A DNA stretch of 56,764 nt from Bacteroidaceae bacterium (GTDB lineage Bacteria > Bacteroidota > Bacteroidia > Bacteroidales > Bacteroidaceae): positions 1-56,764 of the forward strand of contig JAFSWM010000115.1 in assembly GCA_017444485.1 (NCBI GenBank). Reading direction: 5' to 3'. Position numbers and translations under genes: made by a program. Below are positions 1 through 8,191 of this stretch, piece by piece (the first letter of the stretch is position 1; each line of letters starts with the position of its first letter). The notes below the pieces were generated by a model, which saw nothing but the letters and a program-made list of their open reading frames with translations, had not been told where the DNA came from and ran no database searches.

Positions 1-30
1 TCCCCGCCCGCAGGTTTGCTTTCTGCGCTA

Positions 31-56
31 CTGCGGGCGGGGACGCCCGCGCTCCC
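31..56. repeat. GC-rich hairpin repeat, copy 1
   Basis: GCGGGCG (33-39) and CGCCCGC (44-50) form a perfect 7-bp stem around GGGA, followed by GCTCCC. The same core recurs at 34324-34352 and, reversed and degenerate, twice at 54970-55032. Bases 1-13 also pair perfectly with 31-43, so this edge can fold in two ways. It lies downstream of the dipeptidase gene. Confidence 0.6.
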
Positions 57-81
57 AACGCTTGCAATAGGCGGGCTGATG

Positions 82-109
82 TTCAATGTTCAATGGTCAA
101 TGTTCAATG
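82..109. repeat. Heptamer tandem repeat (TTCAATG/GTCAATG x4)
   Basis: Four contiguous 7-bp units lie just past the stop codon of the C69 dipeptidase. The same heptamers build the arms of the two elements flanking the HerA-like gene at 27.6 and 29.3 kb. Only one arm is visible here and no inverted partner is seen. Confidence 0.75.
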
Positions 110-110
110 A

Positions 111-1748
111 TTAAGGCTTGAGATAGTGGTCGCCCGTCTCGCGCACGATGATGGCGCGTTGCTGATTGTCGAAGCCGGGACGCTGGGGGAATACGGCGAG
201 GCCATCGTCGGTGAGGCGGTAGCGGCCCTGAGCATCCTCGGGTTTGACGGCCTGGTCGTTGAACTTCACGATGAGGTATTCGCCGAGTTCTTTCCAGCGG
301 GCGAGCATATCAACCGCGCAGCGCGTGGTGTAGCGGTCCAGGAAGGCCTTGCCGGCGGCCTCGTCGCGGGCGAGCAGTGCCAGTGCCTCGCGCTCCACAG
401 CGGGCTGACGGGCGATAAGGCTGTCCTCCACTTCGTTGCGCACCTTCTCCACGGCGGGGAAGAGTTGTGAGTAGCGAGGATAGGTCATGTTGGCCACCCA
501 GTTGCACACCCAAAAAGCGCTCTTCCAGGAGAAGGTGTGGTCGTTGGCCGTCTCGGGGCTGTAGGGCTCGGGCACCGTGGTGGCGCAGCAATAGACGGGG
601 GTGTAGGCCACCATATTCGCATCGTCGTTGCCAAACCACAGCACGCAGCCCGCAGCAGTCGGCATGTCGGCGCGCAACTGTGCCACAACTGTGTAGGACG
701 TCTGCTGCGTAGAGATGGGGCGTTCGTTGAAGTAACGCTTTCCCTCGTAGTCCCACTCCAGAGGCGTGGGGCGGTAGGGCGCGCAGTAAGCCCCTGCACC
801 CGCATCGCGTGTCACGTCGAAGGGCGTGCCCTCGTAGTGGTCGCGCATGGCATTCATCACGTCTTTGAGGCTAAGCGGGCGGCGTGGTTTGAAATAGAGC
901 GGGAAGGGCTCGGCCTGCCCGATGTGTCGGCCATCGGCATAGTCAAGGTACTGGTCCATGCCGTCCACGAAGCGATTGAAGAAACTCCAGGCACGCGTCT
1001 CGCAGTAGCGTATGGCGCTGAAGTCGGCAGGGGAATAGGCGTTACTGAACGAGAAGTCGGCATCGCTGCCTGAATAGTAGCCCTGGCTGCGTGCAAAACT
1101 AATCACGTCGGGGCTGCAGATGACGTTCTGCCTGTCGTTCATATCAAAGCGGTGGATGCGGCTCTGGTTGGCGTGGGCTGCGATGCAGTCGTCGGGGATA
1201 CGCACAGCCACCCACACGGCCCCTTTCTCCTTGCCGCCCTTGCCTATCATCTCCATAATCCACACCTCGTTGGGGTCGGCGATGGAGAAACTCTCGCCAC
1301 TGCTGGCATAGCCGTATTCAGCCACAAGGCGCGTCATCACGCCGATGGCCTCACGGGCAGTCTTGGCGCGTTGCATGCCGAGCGCCATCAGGCTCACATA
1401 GTCGATGATGCCCTTCTTGTCCACCAGTTCGTCGCGTCCGCCGAAGGTGGTCTCCATGATGCTGAGGCCGTATTCGTTGATGTTGCCCATCACGCTGTAG
1501 GTGTAGGGCGCTTCGGGTATCTCGCCCATGAAATGATTGGTGTCGCCGTCCACGATGCGGCGCATCTCGCCAGCCTTATGCCGTCCGGCAGGGTAATAAA
1601 CCAGTTTGCCGTACATGCCGTAACTGTCGGCGCTGTAAGAAATCATCGTGGCGCCATCGGAAGAGGCCTTCTTACCCACGAGGAAGTTGGTGCATGCCAG
1701 CGCGGGGACGGCGGCGAGGAGGAACAGGCTTAGAATGAAACTTTTCAT
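111..1748 (-). CDS. C69 family dipeptidase, secreted
   Basis: A 545-aa peptidase of the C69 (PepD-like) N-terminal nucleophile family, which cleaves dipeptides. Residues 1-18 form a signal peptide ending ALA. Cys19, in ACTNFLVGK, is the expected catalytic nucleophile exposed when the leader is removed. The length and the downstream GESFSIADPNEVW block fit the family. The signal peptide puts it in the periplasm or outside, probably in peptide scavenging (inference). It is transcribed alone; its upstream region is the 13-bp repeat element at 1771-2071, and no standard -7 box is visible between that element and the ATG. Family assignment is firm, substrate is not. Confidence 0.9.
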   Translation of the reverse strand: MKSFILSLFLLAAVPALACTNFLVGKKASSDGATMISYSADSYGMYGKLVYYPAGRHKAGEMRRIVDGDTNHFMGEIPEAPYTYSVMGNINEYGLSIMETTFGGRDELVDKKGIIDYVSLMALGMQRAKTAREAIGVMTRLVAEYGYASSGESFSIADPNEVWIMEMIGKGGKEKGAVWVAVRIPDDCIAAHANQSRIHRFDMNDRQNVICSPDVISFARSQGYYSGSDADFSFSNAYSPADFSAIRYCETRAWSFFNRFVDGMDQYLDYADGRHIGQAEPFPLYFKPRRPLSLKDVMNAMRDHYEGTPFDVTRDAGAGAYCAPYRPTPLEWDYEGKRYFNERPISTQQTSYTVVAQLRADMPTAAGCVLWFGNDDANMVAYTPVYCCATTVPEPYSPETANDHTFSWKSAFWVCNWVANMTYPRYSQLFPAVEKVRNEVEDSLIARQPAVEREALALLARDEAAGKAFLDRYTTRCAVDMLARWKELGEYLIVKFNDQAVKPEDAQGRYRLTDDGLAVFPQRPGFDNQQRAIIVRETGDHYLKP

Positions 1749-1770
1749 CTTCTACGATTGGTTAACTGAG

Positions 1771-1926
1771 GTTATGAAAGGGAGTTATAAGGGGGAGTTA
1801 TAAGAGGGAGTTAAAAGAGGGAGTTAAAAGAGGGAGTTAAAAGAGGGAGTTAAAAGAGGGAGTTAAAAGAGGGAGTTATAGAGAGGAGTTATAGAGAGGA
1901 GTTATAGAGAGGAGTTAAAACGAGCC
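1771..1926. repeat. 13-bp tandem array, forward arm (12 units)
   Basis: Twelve contiguous 13-bp units of the form GTTAAAAGAGGGA, with GTTATAAGGGGGA and GTTATAGAGAGGA variants. With the inverted array at 1981-2071 and a 54-nt spacer it makes a bipartite inverted structure. The first unit shares a 16-nt exact match, reverse-complemented, with the element at 50.6 kb. It lies directly upstream of the dipeptidase start. Confidence 0.95.
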
Positions 1927-1980
1927 AATACTTCGTCGCGCCCCTATTTCCACGCAGCGCAGAAGAGTAACGGCCCCTGA

Positions 1981-2071
1981 TAACTACCCACCTTAACTAC
2001 TCGGCTTAACTACTCGGCTTAACTACTCGGTTTAACTACTCGGTTTAACTACTCGGTTTAACTCCCCTAAA
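1981..2071. repeat. 13-bp tandem array, inverted arm (7 units)
   Basis: Seven contiguous 13-bp units of the form TAACTACTCGGCT/TT. Read on the minus strand they become AGTTAAACCGAGT, related to the forward arm's AGTTAAAAGAGGG. Periods are equal and orientations opposite, so the arms can pair at each AGTTA/TAACT core with internal loops. The array ends 12 bp from the nadC stop codon. Confidence 0.95.
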
Positions 2072-2083
2072 CAAGTACACGCT

Positions 2084-2932
2084 TCAACAGGCTTTGAAAC
2101 TCATGTCAAGGCTCTTGACACTGTGGGTGAGGGCGCCGACGCTGATGTAGTCCACGCCGCATTCGGCAAACTGGCGGAGCGTGTCGATGGTGATGCCGCC
2201 GCTGCTCTCTATCTCCACCCGTCCGGCCACAATCTCTACCGCACGGCGTGTGTCGTCCACGTTGAAATTGTCGAGCATCACGCGGTCTGCGCCGCCATGG
2301 GCAAGTGCTTCTTCGAGTTCGTTGAAGTTGCGCACCTCAATCTCCACCTTCAGGCACAGGCTCTTCTCGTCGAGATACTTGTGGCACCGGTCGAGGGCCG
2401 CCGTAATGCCGCCTGCAAAGTCCACGTGGTTGTCCTTGAGCAAAATCATGTCGAAGAGGCCGATGCGGTGGTTCACGCCGCCGCCAATCTTCACCGCCTC
2501 CTTCTCCAACATACGCATGCCAGGCGTGGTCTTGCGGGTGTCGAGCACCCGTGTGTGCGTGCCCTCCAAGAGTTTCACATAGCGGCGCGTGGTGGTAGCG
2601 ATGCCGCTCATGCGCTGCATCACGTTGAGCATCAGGCGCTCGGTCTGCAACAGGCTGCGAACACTGCCGCTGACCACCATGGCGATGTCGCCAGGTTTCA
2701 CCTCGGCGCCGTCCTCGATGAGCACCTCCACCTGCAGGGCGGGGTCGAAACGGTGGAATATCTCCTTCGCGATACGCACGCCAGCCAGCACGCCGGCCTC
2801 CTTGATGAGCAGATGTTGCCGCCCCTGTGCGTCTTCGGGGATGCAGCAAAGTGTGGTGTGGTCGCCATCGCCTATATCCTCGCTGAAGGCAAGGTCGATG
2901 AGGCGGTCGTTGAGTTCGTCGACTGTATACAT
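2084..2932 (-). CDS. nadC: Nicotinate-nucleotide pyrophosphorylase (carboxylating)
   Basis: Quinolinate phosphoribosyltransferase, 282 aa, converting quinolinate and PRPP to nicotinate mononucleotide, CO2 and PPi in NAD synthesis. Family motifs are visible: VLDTRKTTPGMR, GGVNHRIGL, LLKDNHV and ESSGGI, then ISVGALTHS near the C-terminus. The ATG at 2932 (MYTVDELNDRL) is chosen because an in-frame upstream extension to 3064 would run through the divergent rlmH start region and its promoter. A -7 box lies about 30 nt upstream at 2963-2970. No other NAD gene is nearby. Confidence 0.95.
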   Translation of the reverse strand: MYTVDELNDRLIDLAFSEDIGDGDHTTLCCIPEDAQGRQHLLIKEAGVLAGVRIAKEIFHRFDPALQVEVLIEDGAEVKPGDIAMVVSGSVRSLLQTERLMLNVMQRMSGIATTTRRYVKLLEGTHTRVLDTRKTTPGMRMLEKEAVKIGGGVNHRIGLFDMILLKDNHVDFAGGITAALDRCHKYLDEKSLCLKVEIEVRNFNELEEALAHGGADRVMLDNFNVDDTRRAVEIVAGRVEIESSGGITIDTLRQFAECGVDYISVGALTHSVKSLDMSFKAC

Positions 2933-2962
2933 ATACAATATATTATATAGGGAATAATGCGG

Positions 2963-2970
2963 CAAAGATA
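2963..2970 (-). promoter_or_regulatory. -7 promoter box for nadC
   Basis: TATCTTTG on the minus strand matches the Bacteroidota TAnnTTTG box. It sits in the divergent nadC/rlmH region; a clear -33 element is not seen. Confidence 0.6.
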
Positions 2971-2991
2971 CGAAGTTCCTGCATTTGTTCA

Positions 2992-2999
2992 TATTTTTG
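2992..2999 (+). promoter_or_regulatory. -7 promoter box for rlmH
   Basis: TATTTTTG ends 6 nt before the rlmH ATG at 3006. The transcript would start at or within a few bases of the start codon, giving an almost leaderless message (inference). Confidence 0.6.
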
Positions 3000-3005
3000 T
3001 GGCTG

Positions 3006-3476
3006 ATGAAAGCAATTCTATTGGTAGTCGGGAAGACATCCGACAAGCGGCTGGCCACCCTCACCGACGAGTATAAGGCACGGCTCAGCCACTATCTGCC
3101 CTTTGACCTTGAGGTGGTGCCCGATGTAAAAGGCGCGGGGACACAACCCGCCGCCGTGCGTGAGGCGGAAGGTGCGGCGCTGCTCAGGCGCATCGAGCCA
3201 TCCGACCGCGTGGTGCTGCTTGACGAAGGGGGCGATATGCTCACCTCGCGGCAGTTTGCCGCATTTGTGCAGAAGCGGCTCGCCATGGGCGGTAAGCGAT
3301 TGGTGTTTGTGGTGGGTGGTGCCACAGGTTTCTCTCCCGCTGTGCGCGGACGGGCAGACGATGTGCTCTCGCTCTCCCGCATGACGATGACACACCAGAT
3401 GGTGCGTCTCTTCTTTGCCGAACAACTATACAGGGCTATGACAATCCTGCGCGGCGAGCCCTACCACAACGACTAA
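3006..3476 (+). CDS. rlmH: 23S rRNA pseudouridine-1915 N3-methyltransferase
   Basis: SPOUT-class methyltransferase of 156 aa, the usual RlmH length, which methylates pseudouridine 1915 in helix 69 of 23S rRNA using SAM. The FVVGGATGF glycine-rich knot segment and the C-terminal HQMVRLFFAEQLYRA signature are diagnostic. The start MKAILLVVGKT at 3006 matches the family; a TTG-like extension to 2985 would overlap the -7 box and is rejected. It is divergent from nadC and is followed by the DnaJ gene after about 60 bp. Confidence 0.95.
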   Translation: MKAILLVVGKTSDKRLATLTDEYKARLSHYLPFDLEVVPDVKGAGTQPAAVREAEGAALLRRIEPSDRVVLLDEGGDMLTSRQFAAFVQKRLAMGGKRLVFVVGGATGFSPAVRGRADDVLSLSRMTMTHQMVRLFFAEQLYRAMTILRGEPYHND

Positions 3477-3538
3477 GTGGCAGCGGCGAGCGCAGTGGCA
3501 AACTTTTTGCTATAACCATGGACAAAAACTAATCAGTT

Positions 3539-4180
3539 ATGGCATTCATCGATTATTACAAGATTATGGGTTTGCCGCGCACGGCCTCGCAGGAAGACAT
3601 CCGCAAGGCATACAAACGGCGCGCCAAGCAGTTTCATCCCGACCTGCACCCCGACGACCCCAAGGCCAAGGCCAAGTTTCAGGCGCTGACCGAAGCCAAC
3701 GCCGTGCTGTCAGACCCCGACAAGCGTTCCAAATACGACCGCTACGGCGAGCATTGGGACAAGATGGGAGCGTTTGGCGGCGGAGCAGGTGACGCTCGGG
3801 GCTTCGAAGGCTTTGACTTCTCGCAGTTCACTGGCGGCGGGGGCTTCTCCTCTTTCTTTGAAAACCTCTTCGGCGGCATGGCCGGTGCACGGCACACCCG
3901 CACGCGGCATTCCACCGCCACGCCCGACGCTGAGTATTCTCTCGAGATTGACATCTACACTGCGTTGCTCGGTGGCGAAGTGGTGCTCACGCTTGATGGG
4001 AAACAGATTAAACTGCACGTGAAGCCCGGCACCTGGGAGGGTAGCAAGGTGCGGCTCCGCGGCAAAGGCTTCACACGCCCCGATGGCACGCGCGGCGACG
4101 CCATCCTCACCTATCACATCGCCAAACCCGTGCTCAACAACAGGCAGGCCGAAATGCTCAAACAGATGCAGTCGGCCTGA
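3539..4180 (+). CDS. Short DnaJ/CbpA-type co-chaperone
   Basis: A 213-aa J-domain protein. The J domain (about 1-70) has HPD at 33-35, the motif that stimulates DnaK ATPase. A Gly/Phe-rich linker (about 77-118) follows, then one beta-rich C-terminal substrate-binding unit (about 130-200) with [10 protein letters not shown] and [11 protein letters not shown]. There is no CxxCxGxG zinc centre, so it is not canonical DnaJ, and it is much shorter than CbpA (about 300 aa) because only one C-terminal domain is present. It probably assists DnaK in the cytoplasm. It may be transcribed with rlmH. Confidence 0.85.
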   Translation: MAFIDYYKIMGLPRTASQEDIRKAYKRRAKQFHPDLHPDDPKAKAKFQALTEANAVLSDPDKRSKYDRYGEHWDKMGAFGGGAGDARGFEGFDFSQFTGGGGFSSFFENLFGGMAGARHTRTRHSTATPDAEYSLEIDIYTALLGGEVVLTLDGKQIKLHVKPGTWEGSKVRLRGKGFTRPDGTRGDAILTYHIAKPVLNNRQAEMLKQMQSA

Positions 4181-4265
4181 GCGCGGGCTGTCGCGAAGCG
4201 GCGGCAGCACAACTCCGAAAATGAAAAATGTTTGTGTTTAGTTTTGCGCTGCAACCATAAAATCC

Positions 4266-4273
4266 TACCTTTG
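4266..4273 (+). promoter_or_regulatory. -7 promoter box for psd
   Basis: TACCTTTG matches TAnnTTTG and ends 8 nt before the psd ATG at 4282, implying a very short or absent 5' leader. Confidence 0.6.
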
Positions 4274-4281
4274 CGCTTACT

Positions 4282-4980
4282 ATGGCAAAAACGAAACGTT
4301 TCAAGAAGATACGCCTGCATCAGGAGGGCACCGCCACAATGCTGTGGGGCGGCCTGGCTCTGCTGGCACTGAATGGGGGCTTGTACTGGCTCACGGCGGG
4401 TACGTCATGGCAGTGGCTCGCATACACCCTGTTGGCAGTGAGCGTGTGTCTATACGGCGCAGTGGTCAACTTCTTCCGCTGCCCCATCCGCGTCTTTGAA
4501 GACGAGACGGAGGGCGTGGTGGTGGCTCCGGCTGACGGCAAGATCGTGGTCTGCGAAGAAGTGGAGGAACAAGAGTACTTCCAAGGCAAGCGGCTGATGA
4601 TTTCCGTCTTCATGTCGCCGCTCAACGTCCACGCCAACTGGTTTCCCGTGGGTGGCAAAGTCCTCTCGGTGAGCCACCACCGTGGCAACTTCCACAAGGC
4701 TTGGCTGCCCAAGGCCAGTATGGAGAACGAACACGCCGACACACTGATCGAGGTGGAGGGCGGCGAGCGCGTACTGGTGCGGCAGGTGGCCGGAGCCGTG
4801 GCCAGGCGTATTGTGACCTACCCCCGCGAGGGCGACTCGTGCTATATCGACGAGCACCTGGGCTTCATCAAGTTCGGAAGCCGCGTGGACGTGTTCCTGC
4901 CCCCCACGGCAAAGCCTTGTGTCAAGATAGGCGACAAGACAGTGGGCAACGAAACGGTCATCGCCAACCTCAGTTGCTAA
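4282..4980 (+). CDS. psd: Phosphatidylserine decarboxylase proenzyme
   Basis: A 232-aa PSD of the short class, converting phosphatidylserine to phosphatidylethanolamine at the membrane. Two hydrophobic segments (about 20-37 and 43-60) precede the decarboxylase domain with APADGKIV and SVFMSPLNVHANW. The self-cleavage site is the FGS motif; Ser200 would become the pyruvoyl group of the small alpha chain. pssA follows 7 bp later and supplies the substrate, so the two genes form one pathway unit. Confidence 0.95.
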   Translation: MAKTKRFKKIRLHQEGTATMLWGGLALLALNGGLYWLTAGTSWQWLAYTLLAVSVCLYGAVVNFFRCPIRVFEDETEGVVVAPADGKIVVCEEVEEQEYFQGKRLMISVFMSPLNVHANWFPVGGKVLSVSHHRGNFHKAWLPKASMENEHADTLIEVEGGERVLVRQVAGAVARRIVTYPREGDSCYIDEHLGFIKFGSRVDVFLPPTAKPCVKIGDKTVGNETVIANLSC

Positions 4981-4987
4981 TAGAAGC

Positions 4988-5701
4988 ATGAAACGCCACA
5001 TCCCTAACCTCATCACGCTGTGCAACCTTGTTTGCGGCTGTGTGGCCGTGTTGCGCGGTTTTGAGGCCGACTATGAAGGCGCGTTGCTGTGGATATGCGG
5101 CGGCGCGCTGTTTGACTTTTTTGACGGCTTCGCAGCCCGCCTGCTGGGGGTATCGTCTGACATCGGCAAGGAACTCGACTCGCTGGCCGACGACATCACC
5201 TTCGGCCTCGCTCCCGCCGCGGTGTGCTTCTCCCTCATCGCCGACGCGGTGAAGCCCGAACTGCCGCACGCAGTGCTGACCGTGCTGCCCTATCTGGCCT
5301 TCGTCATGGCGGCGATGTCGGGGCTGCGGTTGGCGAAGTTCAACCTTGACACACGGCAGGCCAACACGTTCATCGGGCTGCCCACCCCTGCCAACGCCCT
5401 GTTCTGGTCGGCGCTGGCCGTGGGTGCACAGGAGTGGCTGGCCACAAGCCCTTGGGCCGCATGGACGGTGCTGGCCGGCGTGCTGGTGATGAGCGCGCTG
5501 CTCGTGAGCGAAATCCCTATGTTCGCCCTTAAGTTCAAGCACTTCGGGCTGAAGGGCAATGGTCTGCGCTACGGTTTCCTGGTTCTTTCTGCCGCGTTGC
5601 TGGCGGGCCTCGGGCTGACGGGCCTGGCACTGATCGTGCCGTTGTATGTGGCCGTGTCGGTGGTGGCCGTCTTTTTCACCCACAAAACCACGGTGGCCTG
5701 A
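4988..5701 (+). CDS. pssA: CDP-diacylglycerol-serine O-phosphatidyltransferase
   Basis: A 237-aa integral membrane enzyme that makes phosphatidylserine from CDP-diacylglycerol and L-serine. The CDP-alcohol phosphatidyltransferase motif is complete: D46-G47-x2-A50-R51-x8-G60-x3-D64-x3-D68. Several hydrophobic helices follow through the C-terminus. It is 7 bp downstream of psd, so the two steps from CDP-DAG to phosphatidylethanolamine are co-transcribed. A DUF4834 gene follows, as in other Bacteroidales. Confidence 0.95.
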   Translation: MKRHIPNLITLCNLVCGCVAVLRGFEADYEGALLWICGGALFDFFDGFAARLLGVSSDIGKELDSLADDITFGLAPAAVCFSLIADAVKPELPHAVLTVLPYLAFVMAAMSGLRLAKFNLDTRQANTFIGLPTPANALFWSALAVGAQEWLATSPWAAWTVLAGVLVMSALLVSEIPMFALKFKHFGLKGNGLRYGFLVLSAALLAGLGLTGLALIVPLYVAVSVVAVFFTHKTTVA

Positions 5702-5734
5702 GGGTTGCCGTAACTTTTAAGCACAATCCCCGCG

Positions 5735-5980
5735 ATGAAATTCCTCGGTTGCCTGCTCGGTTTTTTTGTGGCCATCGCGCTATGGGCCTTTGTCGTGGCG
5801 CGGCAAGTGGTGCACCATGCTATGGACATGCTGCGCGGCGGCTCGGCAAGAAAGGAGAAGGATGAAGACGCTGTACGCACGGCGGGCCGCACCAACGCTC
5901 AGGGCAGCAGGGCCGAGGAGGGACTCTTTGGGCAGACTGAGCGGCAGTATGTGGACTTCGAGGAAGTGAAAGACGAATAG
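5735..5980 (+). CDS. DUF4834-like small membrane protein
   Basis: An 81-aa protein with one N-terminal membrane helix (about 3-23) and a charged, hydrophilic tail ending in VDFEEVKDE. Its shape and its place behind psd-pssA match the DUF4834 family of Bacteroidales, whose function is unknown. It is probably in the same operon and is followed by a glycosyltransferase after 6 bp. Confidence 0.7.
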   Translation: MKFLGCLLGFFVAIALWAFVVARQVVHHAMDMLRGGSARKEKDEDAVRTAGRTNAQGSRAEEGLFGQTERQYVDFEEVKDE

Positions 5981-5986
5981 GAGCGC

Positions 5987-6976
5987 ATGAGATACAGTAT
6001 TATTGTCCCCGTTTATAATCGCCCCGATGAGGTGGCGGAACTACTTGAGAGCCTGACGCAGCAGCGCGTTGGCGACTTCGAGGTGGTCATTGTGGAAGAC
6101 GGCAGCAGCGTGCCTTGCCAGGCGGTGTGCGACCGCTATGCCGACCGCCTGCCGCTGCACTACTTCTGCAAGGAGAATGGCGGCCCGGGCCCGGCCCGCA
6201 ACTATGGGGCGGAACGGGCGCAGGGCGAGTGGCTCATCATCCTTGACAGCGACGTGGTATTGCCGCCTGGCTACCTCGCTGCCATCGGGGAGGAGATCGA
6301 CGGTGAAGACTGCGACGCCTTTGGCGGGCCGGACCGTGCGCACCCGTCGTTCACCCCTGTGCAGAAGGCCATCAACTATGCCATGACCTCTTTCTTCACC
6401 ACCGGCGGCATACGCGGCGGGAAGAAGAAGTTGGACAAGTTCTACCCCCGCTCCTTCAATATGGGCATCCGCGCTGCGGCCTACAAGGCTCTCGGCGGTT
6501 TCAGCCCCATGCGCTTCGGCGAGGACATCGACCTCTCCACGCGTATCTTCAAGGCTGGCTACCGCTGCCGCCTGTTTCCGGAGGCGTGGGTGTGGCATAA
6601 GCGGCGCACCGACCTGCGCAAATTCTTCAAGCAGGTGCACAACAGCGGCATCGCCCGCATCCACCTCACCGTGCGCCACCCTGGCACGCTGAAACTGGTG
6701 CACCTGCTGCCGGCGGCGTTCACCGTGGGCTGCGTCGTGCTGCTGCTCGGCGGCTTGCTGTCGCCCTGGCTGTGGCTGCCGCTCGCGGCCTATGCTCTGC
6801 TGGTGCTGGCCGACGCGGCGATCAATGAGCGCAGCGTGCTGGTGGGCGTGCTGGCTGTTGCCGCTTCGTTTGTGCAACTGACGGGCTACGGCACGGGTTT
6901 CCTGCGCGCTGCCTGGCGCCGCTACGTGCTGCGCAGCGGCGAGTTCGAAGCCTTCAAAAAGAGTTTCTATGAGTGA
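5987..6976 (+). CDS. Family 2 glycosyltransferase, membrane-anchored
   Basis: A 329-aa inverting GT-A glycosyltransferase. The N-terminal YSIIVPVYNRPDEV strand and the metal-binding LDSD (86-89) are classic GT2 features, and GEDIDLSTRI supplies the later acidic motif. Two or three hydrophobic segments in the last 100 residues anchor it in the membrane. The sugar and acceptor cannot be read from sequence; envelope glycan or glycolipid synthesis is an inference. Its end overlaps the radC start by 8 bp. Confidence 0.85.
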   Translation: MRYSIIVPVYNRPDEVAELLESLTQQRVGDFEVVIVEDGSSVPCQAVCDRYADRLPLHYFCKENGGPGPARNYGAERAQGEWLIILDSDVVLPPGYLAAIGEEIDGEDCDAFGGPDRAHPSFTPVQKAINYAMTSFFTTGGIRGGKKKLDKFYPRSFNMGIRAAAYKALGGFSPMRFGEDIDLSTRIFKAGYRCRLFPEAWVWHKRRTDLRKFFKQVHNSGIARIHLTVRHPGTLKLVHLLPAAFTVGCVVLLLGGLLSPWLWLPLAAYALLVLADAAINERSVLVGVLAVAASFVQLTGYGTGFLRAAWRRYVLRSGEFEAFKKSFYE

Positions 6977-7667
6977 AAGGGAAACGCGGCTCACCGTGAA
7001 GCAATGGGACGAGGCCGACCGCCCGCGCGAGAAACTGCTGGCACACGGCGCACAGGCTCTGAGCAATGCCGAACTGCTGGCCATCCTCATCGGCTCCGGC
7101 ACGCCCGACGAGACCGCCGTGGACGTGACGCGGCGCATCCTCGACGACACCAGCGGCAGCCTCAGGCAACTCGGTAGGCTCTCGTGCGGCGAACTCTGTT
7201 CCTACAAGGGCATCGGGCCAGCCAAGGCCGTGAGCATCATGGCGGCCTGCGAACTGGGCCGGCGGCGCGAGGCGGAACTCGACACGAAGCGCCCGCTGAT
7301 GAGCAATGCCGAAGTGATATGGCGGTTCTATAAGGGCAAGATGGCCGACAAGATTGTGGAGGAGTTCCACATCGCCCTGCTTGACAACAGCCTGCACCTC
7401 ATCTCCTCGCGCCTCATCAGCCGCGGCGGGCTGACCAGCACAGCGGTGGACCTGCGCGTGCTGCTGCGCGAAGCCCTCACCGGTGGCGCCGCTGCCGTGG
7501 CAGCGATACACAACCACCCCAGCGGCAACCCGCGCCCCAGCACGCAAGACAACGACCTGACGCGCCGCATCCAGAACGCCTGCGAAGCCGTAGGGCTGAA
7601 ACTGGTGGACCACATCATCGTCACACCAGACGCATACTATAGTTATAACGAGTCCGCGCAACTCTGA
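6969..7667 (+). CDS. radC: RadC-family JAB domain protein
   Basis: A 232-aa RadC-family protein. The N-terminal half carries helix-hairpin-helix-like segments (around NAELLAILIGSG and YKGIGPAKA). The C-terminal JAB/MPN domain has the HNHPSGNPRPSTQDND zinc metalloprotease motif, intact. RadC is named for DNA repair, but its biochemical role is unproven. The length is normal. It overlaps the upstream glycosyltransferase gene by 8 bp, so it is translationally linked to it. Confidence 0.93.
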   Translation: MSERETRLTVKQWDEADRPREKLLAHGAQALSNAELLAILIGSGTPDETAVDVTRRILDDTSGSLRQLGRLSCGELCSYKGIGPAKAVSIMAACELGRRREAELDTKRPLMSNAEVIWRFYKGKMADKIVEEFHIALLDNSLHLISSRLISRGGLTSTAVDLRVLLREALTGGAAAVAAIHNHPSGNPRPSTQDNDLTRRIQNACEAVGLKLVDHIIVTPDAYYSYNESAQL

Positions 7668-7692
7668 CCGCGCGGCCATCCCCATCCCACCT

Positions 7693-8013
7693 ATGACACC
7701 TGAAGAACGCATACAGATGGAGGAGCGTATCGTGGAGACGCTCAAGACCGTCTTCGACCCCGAGATACCCGTGGACGTGTACAACCTCGGCCTCATCTAC
7801 AACATCGACCTGCACGACGACTGCTCGCTCGACGTGGACATGACCATGACGGCCCCCAACTGCCCCGCCGCCGACTTCATCATGGAGGACGTCCGCCTCA
7901 AACTGCAAGGCATCACGGGCATCGGCAAGGTGAACGTACACCTCGTCTTCGAACCCGAATGGGACAAAGACATGATGAGCGAAGAGGCACGCCTCGAACT
8001 GGGCTGGCTCTAA
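7693..8013 (+). CDS. DUF59/MIP18-like metal-sulfur assembly factor
   Basis: A 106-aa single-domain protein of the DUF59 (SufT/PaaD/MIP18-like) family. The VFDPEIPVDVYNLGLIY motif and the conserved cysteine in TAPNCPAADF are present. Family members help mature iron-sulfur proteins in the cytoplasm; the exact client is unknown. No suf genes are in the window. It follows radC by 25 bp, and the 22-bp repeat array begins just after its stop codon. Confidence 0.88.
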   Translation: MTPEERIQMEERIVETLKTVFDPEIPVDVYNLGLIYNIDLHDDCSLDVDMTMTAPNCPAADFIMEDVRLKLQGITGIGKVNVHLVFEPEWDKDMMSEEARLELGWL

Positions 8014-8021
8014 TCCTCCAC

Positions 8022-8175
8022 GCGCTACAGTACCACTCAAGAAGCGCTACAGTACCACTCAACAGCAACTAAAGTACTACTCTAATGCAACTAAAGTACT
8101 ACTCTAATGCAACTAAAGTACTACTCTAATGCAATTAAAGTACTACTCTAATGCGACCAAAGTACCACTCAAGCC
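8022..8175. repeat. 22-bp tandem array, 7 units
   Basis: Seven contiguous 22-bp units start at 8022, 8044, 8066, 8088, 8110, 8132 and 8154. Units 3-6 are nearly identical around AAAGTACTACTCTAATG; units 1, 2 and 7 carry the variant AGTACCACTCAA. The array fills the gap between the DUF59 gene and the LpxH-like gene and ends 16 bp before the latter's ATG, so it lies in its 5' region. There are no spacers between units, so it is not CRISPR. Confidence 0.95.
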
Positions 8176-8191
8176 ATCTCTCCCCCCGCCC

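Noticed and set aside
8022..8175. CRISPR array
   Set aside because: Units are directly contiguous with no unique spacers and no cas genes; it is a tandem repeat. The same holds for 1771-2071 and 13452-13512.
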